From NCBI GenBank assembly GCA_036273515.1, contig DASUHM010000080.1:1-44221 (forward strand): DNA of 44,221 nt. Reading direction: 5' to 3'. Below, in pieces: positions 39,504-44,221 of the stretch. The position numbers and the translations under genes are program-made. A model generated the notes under the pieces. It saw nothing but the letters and a program-made list of their open reading frames with translations. It made no database searches and had not been told where the DNA came from. Source of the stretch: Gaiellales bacterium. GTDB taxonomy: Bacteria > Actinomycetota > Thermoleophilia > Gaiellales > JAICJC01. Within the stretch, counting starts at the first letter, position 1; every line of letters begins with the position of its first letter.

Positions 39504-40229
39504 CTACGCCGCCGCGCCGGGGAGCGCGAGCTCGTCCGGCAGGAGCCCGGACACGAGCTCGCGCATCTGCGCGGAGGGCGGCAGGCCGATCCGGGTCAGC
39601 GTCAGCCGCTCGTACAGGTGGTACTGGCGGATCGCCTCGAACGAGTTGCCGTCGGCGAGGTGGACGCGGATCATCAGCCGGTGGGCGGTCTCGCGCAGCG
39701 GCTCGCGCGCGAACACCGCCAGGGCCACCTCGAGCGCCTGGGAGCGCGTCCCGGCGGCGAGCATCCGCTCCGAGAGGGTCTCCATCGCGTGCAGCGAGAG
39801 GTGGCGGTGGTGCTCGCGCTCGACGATCACCCACTCGTCGTCCCAGTCGGGCAGGAGCTCGCCGGCGAGCGTGGCCCAGTCGGCGACCGCCTGGAGGTCG
39901 GGCGCCGGCTCGTCGAGGAGCGCGCGCGAGAGGGCGGTGGTGTCGCGGTAGTCGACCCGCACCGACGGCGCCAGCGAGAGCTGCGCGTCGCGTACCTCGA
40001 TCACGTCGGCGCCGGCCTGCTGCACCCGCCACAGGGCCGAGCGCAGGCTGGCGTACGCACGCTCCTCCGGGCTGTCGAGCCACAGCGACCCGGCCACCTG
40101 CGCCCGCCGCAGCGGGTGCGGATGGAGGGCGAGGAAGGCGAGCACTCGCTGTGCGCTGTGCGGCACCGAGACCGGTCTGCCGTCACAGGTGAGCTCGAAG
40201 CAGTCAAGAAGCCGGAGGTTGGACTTCAT
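39504..40229 (-). CDS. SARP/BTAD-domain transcriptional regulator
   Basis: This 241-residue protein has an OmpR-like DNA-binding domain (about 1-95: LLDCFELTCDGRPV, then SAQRVLAFLALHPHPLRRAQVAGSLW and ASLRSALWRVQQAGADVI) and a BTAD all-helical domain (about 105-235, with LPDWDDEWVIVEREHHRHLSLHAMETLSE and SFEAIRQYHLYERLTL). This is the short SARP form, without ATPase or TPR. SARPs activate adjacent operons by binding direct repeats with 11-base period; such repeats stand before the RND operon that follows. ATG 40229 has a weak ribosome site. Its promoter overlaps the end of the histidine kinase gene. It could thus link the two-component system with the pump. Confidence 0.9.
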   Translation of the reverse strand: MKSNLRLLDCFELTCDGRPVSVPHSAQRVLAFLALHPHPLRRAQVAGSLWLDSPEERAYASLRSALWRVQQAGADVIEVRDAQLSLAPSVRVDYRDTTALSRALLDEPAPDLQAVADWATLAGELLPDWDDEWVIVEREHHRHLSLHAMETLSERMLAAGTRSQALEVALAVFAREPLRETAHRLMIRVHLADGNSFEAIRQYHLYERLTLTRIGLPPSAQMRELVSGLLPDELALPGAAA

Positions 40230-40253
40230 GAATTTTTCATCTTTCTCTCTTGA

Positions 40254-40283
40254 AACCTAAACGTTTCGATCGGCACGTGTCAA
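40254..40283 (-). promoter_or_regulatory. promoter TTGACA-N18-TAGGTT for the SARP gene
   Basis: On the minus strand a perfect -35 TTGACA (40283-40278) overlaps the kinase gene's stop codon, and TAGGTT (40259-40254) is an acceptable -10 at 18 bases. ATG 40229 lies 24 bases further. GAAAC/GTTTC arms (40252-40256, 40263-40267) form an inverted repeat over the -10 region, a possible operator. The stretch is clearly AT-richer than its surroundings. Confidence 0.5.
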
Positions 40284-41662
40284 GGTCCAGCCGCCGGTAA
40301 TGTGACCCAGACATCAGTGCCGCCGCCCGCACGGTTGCGGACGTGGGCGGCGCCGCCGTGCGCCTCGGCGATCATGCGCACGATCGAGAGGCCGAGGCCG
40401 GTGCCGCCGCTGTGGCCGCGGGCGACGTCGGCACGGGTGAAGCGCTCGAACGCGCGGTCGACGAAGTCCGCCGGCATCCCCGGGCCGTGGTCGGCCACGT
40501 GCAGCTCGACCGTGCCGTTCGCGTCCGCCGTCGAGAGCTCGACGTCGCCGGCGCCGTGCCGCAGGGCGTTGTCGATCAGGTTGCCGAGCGCCTGCTCGAG
40601 GCGGACGCGGTCGCCTCGCAGCGAGGTCTCGCCACCGGGGTCGAGCGCGATCCGGCGGCCGGTCTCCTGCGCCCGCCACTCGAACCGGCTGGCGGTCGAG
40701 GCGAGCAGGTCGGCCGTGTCGAGCGGCTCGATCCGAAGCGCCAGGCGGCCGGCGTTCGACTGCGCGATCAGCAGCAGATCTTCCGCCAGCTGCACGAGCC
40801 GGTCGACCTCGACCGAGCTGCGCTTGACCGCCTCGCGCAGGTCGTCGGCCGACTCGGCGTGGCGCAGGGCGAGCTCGAGCTCGGTGCGCAGGAGGGTGAG
40901 CGGCGTGCGCAGCTCGTGGCCCGCGTCGGCGACGAAGCCGCGCTCGCGCTCGATGCCCGCCTCCAGCCGGGCCAGCATGGCGTTCAGGGTCTCGCCCAAC
41001 CGCTGGATCTCGTCGCGCGTCTGCGGCACCGGCAGGCGCTCGCCCGGATTCGCCGCCGAGATCGACGCGGCCCGCTCCCGCATCGAGTCCACCTGGCGCA
41101 GCGAGAGGCCGGCCAGGAGGTAGCCCGCGAGCGACGCCAGGATGAGCGCGATCGGGCCGGCGATCAGGAGCTCGTTGCGCAGGCCGGCGAGCGTCTCGGT
41201 GCGGTTCTCGCGGGTCGCCCCAACGACGAGGATGAGGCGCCGCCCGCCGCGCGAGACCGGCGTCGCCAGGAACCGGGACGGCTCGTTCAGCCCTGGCAGC
41301 GCGTGCACGTTGGCGAAGATGGTGCCGCGGCGGGCGGCCTGCACCTGGGCCGGCGTCAGCACGCGGGCGACCCGGAGCGGGGCGGTGGCGTCGAGCACGC
41401 GCCCGTGCGCGTCCAGCAGCTGGGCGTAGGCCTCGCCCTTCTCGACGAATGGGTGCGGGCCGGTCGTGGCGAGCGACATGTGCGGGTCGTGGACGATGGT
41501 CGTCATGTCGAACGCGCGCAGCTCGAGCTCGCGGTCGAGCGCGGTCTGGAGCTCGCCGCTGATACGGACGTAGAGCAAGAGGCCGGTGGCGAGCAGGACG
41601 ACCGCCATCGCGGCCGCGAACGCCGCCGCGACCCGGATCCGAATCGGGGCGCGGCGGATCAT
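40280..41662 (-). CDS. sensor histidine kinase (two-component, HAMP type)
   Basis: This 460-residue kinase has membrane segments at about 11-32 and 164-186 enclosing a sensor loop of 130 residues, a HAMP region (about 187-235), H249 in DAGHELRTPLTLLRTELELA as the phospho-acceptor, and ATP-binding boxes NLIDNALRHGAGD, DHGPGMP and GHSGGTGLGLSIVRMIAEAHGG. The sensor loop has no recognised fold. ATG 41662 overlaps the response-regulator stop as ATGA, so the pair is one operon. The longer frame to 42232 is a shadow of the regulator gene. Signal unknown; the adjacent SARP gene and RND operon suggest toxic compounds or metal. Confidence 0.93.
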   Translation of the reverse strand: MIRRAPIRIRVAAAFAAAMAVVLLATGLLLYVRISGELQTALDRELELRAFDMTTIVHDPHMSLATTGPHPFVEKGEAYAQLLDAHGRVLDATAPLRVARVLTPAQVQAARRGTIFANVHALPGLNEPSRFLATPVSRGGRRLILVVGATRENRTETLAGLRNELLIAGPIALILASLAGYLLAGLSLRQVDSMRERAASISAANPGERLPVPQTRDEIQRLGETLNAMLARLEAGIERERGFVADAGHELRTPLTLLRTELELALRHAESADDLREAVKRSSVEVDRLVQLAEDLLLIAQSNAGRLALRIEPLDTADLLASTASRFEWRAQETGRRIALDPGGETSLRGDRVRLEQALGNLIDNALRHGAGDVELSTADANGTVELHVADHGPGMPADFVDRAFERFTRADVARGHSGGTGLGLSIVRMIAEAHGGAAHVRNRAGGGTDVWVTLPAAGP

Positions 41663-42336
41663 TCCTCGGCGGCGCGCAGCCGGTAGCCGCTGCCGCGCAC
41701 CGTCTCGAGCGTCTGGCGGCCGAACGGCACGTCGATCTTCGCCCGCAGGTGGCCGACGTAGACGTCGACGACGTTCGAGCGGCCCTGGTAGCCGACGTCC
41801 CACGCGCGCTCGAGCAGGTGCGCCCGCGGCAGCACGTCGCCGGGCCGGCGCATGAACGTCTCGAGGAGGGCGAACTCCTTGGCCGAGAGGTCGATCGCCG
41901 CGTCGCCGCGGTGGACGGCGCGGGTGGCCGGGTCGAGCCGCAGGTCGCCCACCTCGAGCACCGTCGGCCGCTCGTGGTCGCCGCGGCGGATCAGGGCGCG
42001 CAGCCGGGCCAGCAGCTCGGGCCAGGCGAACGGCTTCACCAGGTAGTCGTCGGCCCCCGCGTCGAGGCCGGTGACGCGGTCGTCGACCGAGTCGCGCGCG
42101 GTCAGCATCAGCACCGGCGTCCACACCGCCTCGCCGCGCAGGCGGCGGCAGGCCTCGAAGCCGCTGATGCCCGGCAGCATGATGTCGAGCACGATGGCGT
42201 CGTAGGTGGTCTCGGCCGCCATCCCCAGGCACTCCTCGCCGTCGGCGGCGACGTCGACCGCGAAGCCCTCCCGGGAGAGGCCCTTGCGGATCAGCTCCGC
42301 CATGTGCGGCTCGTCCTCGACCACCAGCACGCGCAC
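41659..42336 (-). CDS. response regulator, OmpR/PhoB family
   Basis: This 225-residue regulator begins MRVLVVEDEPHMAELI, with acidic E7-D8, phospho-acceptor D51 in IVLDIMLPG, T79-like switch in LMLTARD and lysine in DYLVKPFAW. The C-terminal winged helix has LRLDPATRAVHRGDAAIDLSAKEFALLETFMR and GSGYRLR, the OmpR-type DNA-binding domain. GTG 42336 is the start, with GGAG about eight bases upstream. It is cotranscribed with the kinase gene. The intergenic region to the divergent gene has two TTCAT repeats 11 bases apart, a possible own binding site. Confidence 0.93.
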   Translation of the reverse strand: MRVLVVEDEPHMAELIRKGLSREGFAVDVAADGEECLGMAAETTYDAIVLDIMLPGISGFEACRRLRGEAVWTPVLMLTARDSVDDRVTGLDAGADDYLVKPFAWPELLARLRALIRRGDHERPTVLEVGDLRLDPATRAVHRGDAAIDLSAKEFALLETFMRRPGDVLPRAHLLERAWDVGYQGRSNVVDVYVGHLRAKIDVPFGRQTLETVRGSGYRLRAAEE

Positions 42337-42348
42337 GTCGCGTCTCCG

Positions 42349-42364
42349 TTCATCAATCCTTCAT
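42349..42364. promoter_or_regulatory. direct repeats TTCAT, 11-bp apart: candidate response-regulator site
   Basis: TTCAT at 42349-42353 and 42360-42364 have an 11-base period, as do PhoB/OmpR-type binding sites. They stand 13-28 bases upstream of the response-regulator GTG 42336 and 77 bases from the divergent RibD-C/DHFR-like gene. The second lies in the palindrome CTTCATGAAG (42359-42368). Autoregulation is plausible but only inferred. Confidence 0.4.
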
Positions 42365-42440
42365 GAAGGCCAAGCGTAGATGAGTTTGCGCGGACCGTCC
42401 GGTCTCCCCACCAGCACACCCTCAACCTGGAGGATCTGAA

Positions 42441-43031
42441 ATGGGAAGGATCGTGGTGTCGGAGTTCGTCTCGCTCGACGGTGTGATGGAGGATCCCGGC
42501 GGGTCCGAGGGCACGCCCTCGGGCGGCTGGGCCTTCAAGTTCGAGCGCGGCGCCGACGGCGACGCCTACAAGCTCGAGGAGCTCCGCGACGCCGAGGCGA
42601 TGCTCCTCGGCCGGGTCACCTACGCGGGCTTCGCCGCGGCGTGGCCGTCCATCGAGGACGAGCAGGGCTTCGCCGAGAGGATGAACGGCATGCCCAAGTA
42701 CGTCGTCTCCTCGACGCTCGAGCGGGCCGATTGGCAGAACTCGACCATCCTGCCGGGCGATCCGGTCGCCGAGGTGACCGCGCTCACGGCCCGGCTGGAC
42801 GGAAACATCCTGGTCGCCGGCTCGGCGTCGCTCGTCCACACCTTGCACGACGCGGGCCTCGTGGACGAATATCGGCTGATGATCTACCCGACCGTGCTCG
42901 GCAGCGGCAAGCGCCTGTTCCGCGACGGCGCCGGCGCCGCCGGCTACGAGGCGGTCGACGTGCGTCCGGCCGGCGCCGTCGCCCTGATGACGCTTCGGCC
43001 GCTCGTCGAGGGAGGCGCGGCCGCGGCATGA
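42441..43031 (+). CDS. dihydrofolate reductase/RibD C-terminal-like family protein
   Basis: This 196-residue protein begins VVSEFVSLDGVMEDPGG, then EAMLLGRVTYAGFAAAWPS, KYVVSSTLERADWQNSTIL, ILVAGSASLVHTLHDAGLVDEYRLMIYPTVLGSGKRLF, the landmarks of the RibD C-terminal/DHFR-like fold. Such proteins bind NADPH; most of this subgroup are of unknown substrate. Length is usual. GGAGG stands eight bases before ATG 42441. The stop TGA overlaps the ATG of an AraC-type gene as ATGA, so the two are one operon. The VOC gene follows, a common set in actinobacteria. Confidence 0.9.
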   Translation: MGRIVVSEFVSLDGVMEDPGGSEGTPSGGWAFKFERGADGDAYKLEELRDAEAMLLGRVTYAGFAAAWPSIEDEQGFAERMNGMPKYVVSSTLERADWQNSTILPGDPVAEVTALTARLDGNILVAGSASLVHTLHDAGLVDEYRLMIYPTVLGSGKRLFRDGAGAAGYEAVDVRPAGAVALMTLRPLVEGGAAAA

Positions 43032-43462
43032 AGCCCGTCCCCCCGGCCCGGCACCTGCTGCGTGCCAAGGACCTGATCGACGCCCGCTACCGCGAGCGCC
43101 TCGACGTGGAGGCGCTCGCGCGGGCGTCCCACCTCTCGCCCGCCCACTTCAGCCGCGAGTTCCGCCGCGCCTTCGGCGAGGCGCCGCACCAGTACCTGCT
43201 CACCCGCCGGCTGGAGCGGGCCGCGGCCCTCCTGCGCCACACCGACCACTCGGTCGCCGACATCTGCATGGCGGTCGGCCTGCGTAGCGTCGGCTCGTTC
43301 ACGACCAGCTTCGGCCGCGCCTACGGGCTCTCGCCGACCGCCTACCGCGCCGCCCATCCGCCCGCCGCAAACCGGGTTCCCGTGCCCGGTTGCCTCGCCC
43401 TCGCCTGGGCGCGGAAGCCGTCCAGCACGTTTCGAGAAGACACCGCGCTGGCCGCTGGCTAG
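43028..43462 (+). CDS. AraC family regulator, DNA-binding domain only
   Basis: This 144-residue protein is essentially one AraC DNA-binding domain: LLRAKDLIDARYRERLDVEALARASHLSPAHFSREFRRAFGEAPHQYLLTRRLERAAALL is the first helix-turn-helix, and SVADICMAVGLRSVGSFTTSFGRAYGLSPTAYR is the second. The sugar- or ligand-binding domain of ordinary AraC proteins is missing, and a 35-residue tail ends the protein. ATG 43028 overlaps the preceding stop. It might regulate its own operon and the VOC gene 36 bases downstream; pairs of this AraC type with VOC genes are common. Confidence 0.9.
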   Translation: MKPVPPARHLLRAKDLIDARYRERLDVEALARASHLSPAHFSREFRRAFGEAPHQYLLTRRLERAAALLRHTDHSVADICMAVGLRSVGSFTTSFGRAYGLSPTAYRAAHPPAANRVPVPGCLALAWARKPSSTFREDTALAAG

Positions 43463-43498
43463 CGTGGTCTCAATCGAGATTCCCACGGGAGGGAAACC

Positions 43499-43915
43499 AT
43501 GCTGAAGAAGCTGACCAACGTGAACGTCTGGGTGCACGACCAGGAGGAGGCGCTCGCCTTCTACACGGAGAAGCTGGGGATGGAGGTGCGCGCCGACGTC
43601 ACCCTGCCCGAGCTGGGCGGGTTTCGCTGGCTGACGGTCGGGCTGCCCGGCCAGGACGACGTCGCCCTCGCCCTCATGACCGTGCCGGGGCCGCCCGTCT
43701 TCGACGACGAGACCCGGGCCGCGCTCGAGACGCTCGTCGCCAAGGGCGCCGCCGGCGGGCTCTTCTTCTCGGTCGACGACTGCCAGTCCGCCTACGAGGA
43801 GCTCGTCAAGCGCGGGGTCGAGTTCTCGCAGGAGCCGACCGAGCAGCCGTACGGCATCGACGCCGGGTTCCGCGACGCCTCCGGGAACCATTTCCGGATG
43901 GCGCAGTCCCGGTAA
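43499..43915 (+). CDS. VOC (glyoxalase/bleomycin-resistance) family protein
   Basis: This 138-residue protein has two beta-alpha-beta-beta-beta units: NVNVWVHDQEEALAFYTEKLGMEVRADV and LFFSVDDCQSAYEELVKRGVEFSQEP, ending with YGIDAGFRDASGNHFRMAQ, the VOC fold. Metal ligands of the glyoxalase type (H, E, H, E) are only partly seen, so it may be a binding rather than a catalytic protein. GGGAGGG precedes ATG 43499 by about six bases. It follows the AraC gene in the same direction and may be its target. Substrate unknown. Confidence 0.9.
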   Translation: MLKKLTNVNVWVHDQEEALAFYTEKLGMEVRADVTLPELGGFRWLTVGLPGQDDVALALMTVPGPPVFDDETRAALETLVAKGAAGGLFFSVDDCQSAYEELVKRGVEFSQEPTEQPYGIDAGFRDASGNHFRMAQSR

Positions 43916-43928
43916 CGCCTCAGAACCC

Positions 43929-43972
43929 TGCGGCCTCGGACGTGGCACGATCATCGCGTGTCCGAGGCCGCA
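43929..43972 (+). promoter_or_regulatory. 13-bp inverted repeat covering the ltrA start codon
   Basis: TGCGGCCTCGGAC (43929-43941) and GTCCGAGGCCGCA (43960-43972) are perfect reverse complements with 18 bases between. The second arm starts at the last base of the GTG start (43958-43960) and covers the first four codons. It may act as terminator for the VOC gene, or as an RNA hairpin that hides the ltrA start. The pairing is seen in the sequence; the role is inferred. Confidence 0.55.
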
Positions 43973-44221
43973 GTCGAGCCAGCGCGCAACGAGCACCAGG
44001 TCACGCCCCTGGAGCTCTTCTTCGACCTCGTCTTCGTCTTCGCGATCACGCAGGTCACGACGCTGCTTGCGCACCACCCGACCTGGGGCGGAGTGTTTCG
44101 AGGGATGCTCATGCTGGCCGCGCTGTGGTGGGCCTGGACGGGCTACGCCTGGCTGACCAGCACGATGGACGTGGACGAGGGCGGCGTTCGCCTCGCGATG
44201 CTCGCCTCGGTGGGCGCGATG
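43958..44221 (+). CDS. ltrA: low temperature requirement protein A (LtrA), 5' part
   Basis: Eighty-eight codons are visible before the window ends. The start, HQVTPLELFFDLVFVFAITQVTTLL, is the family's hallmark, with TPLELFFDLVFVFA the first membrane segment; a second follows (GMLMLAALWWAWTGYAWLTS). LtrA proteins have about ten or more membrane segments and 350-400 residues; their biochemical role is not clear, although a member was named for growth at low temperature. GTG 43958 is chosen because it puts the usual 12-14 residues before TPLELF; no ribosome site is seen, and the start is covered by a 13-base inverted repeat. Confidence 0.88.
   Translation, partial: MSEAAVEPARNEHQVTPLELFFDLVFVFAITQVTTLLAHHPTWGGVFRGMLMLAALWWAWTGYAWLTSTMDVDEGGVRLAMLASVGAM

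Noticed and set aside
1-44221. CRISPR array, tRNA, rRNA, integrase or prophage
   Set aside because: No regularly spaced repeat-spacer arrays, no tRNA-like cloverleaf with CCA region, no integrase, terminase or capsid frames were recognised.

Overview
The window is very GC-rich. It uses many GTG starts and packs its genes tightly, with frequent 4-base ATGA/GTGA overlaps. The gene content includes a SARP/BTAD regulator, class III cyclase fused to ATPase and TPR regions, lipoprotein-type secretion signals, DHA2 MFS exporter, LtrA and AraC/VOC pairs. Together these suggest an actinobacterium, possibly Thermoleophilia (Solirubrobacterales/Gaiellales-like); the class assignment is inference. No rRNA, tRNA, CRISPR array, complete transposase or phage module was recognised.

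Layout. 1-1667 (+): tail of an unknown gene, a Gfo/Idh/MocA oxidoreductase and an SRPBCC protein. 1656-3418 (-): lipoprotein transglycosylase and a flippase-like membrane protein. 3469-3533: REP-like inverted repeat. 3536-8169 (-): five-gene operon of a membrane-anchored LolA/RseB-like protein and two ABC-2 transporters. 8240-10411: divergent DHA2 exporter and MarR regulator. 10408-14003 (-): two secreted proteins, one of seven Ig-like modules and one EEP phosphodiesterase. 14034-17375 (-): large nuclease-helicase. 17457-21722 (+): cyclase/ATPase/TPR regulator followed by three tandem paralogous small genes of an unrecognised family. 21719-27477: KaiC-like/XRE/cupin fusion, USP, small hypotheticals, isochorismatase-like hydrolase and DUF488. 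27522-28830: decaying region with a truncated SNF2 helicase, a small zinc ribbon and a frameshifted gene. 28834-32297 (-): Thr/Val-rich membrane protein, then an ARPP-1/ImmA-IrrE/XRE-like/sigma-factor operon. 32357-39317 (-): permease-adaptor-permease RND efflux operon. 39504-42336 (-): SARP regulator and a two-component system. 42441-44221 (+): RibD-C/DHFR-like protein, AraC regulator, VOC protein and the 5' part of ltrA.

Working together. The RND operon sits next to a SARP gene and a two-component system. Its promoter has three heptamers at 11-bp period, the spacing SARPs recognise. The ABC operon has every junction overlapping by 4 bases, so its products probably work as one assembly. The sigma/XRE/ImmA/ARPP-1 genes form a compact set resembling a stress- or conflict-response module.

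The best candidates for something undescribed are the triplicated small-gene family behind the cyclase, which carries a sequence fossil of its own tandem duplication, and the sigma/XRE/peptidase/ARPP-1 operon. Functional statements rest on motifs read by eye; no database search was possible.
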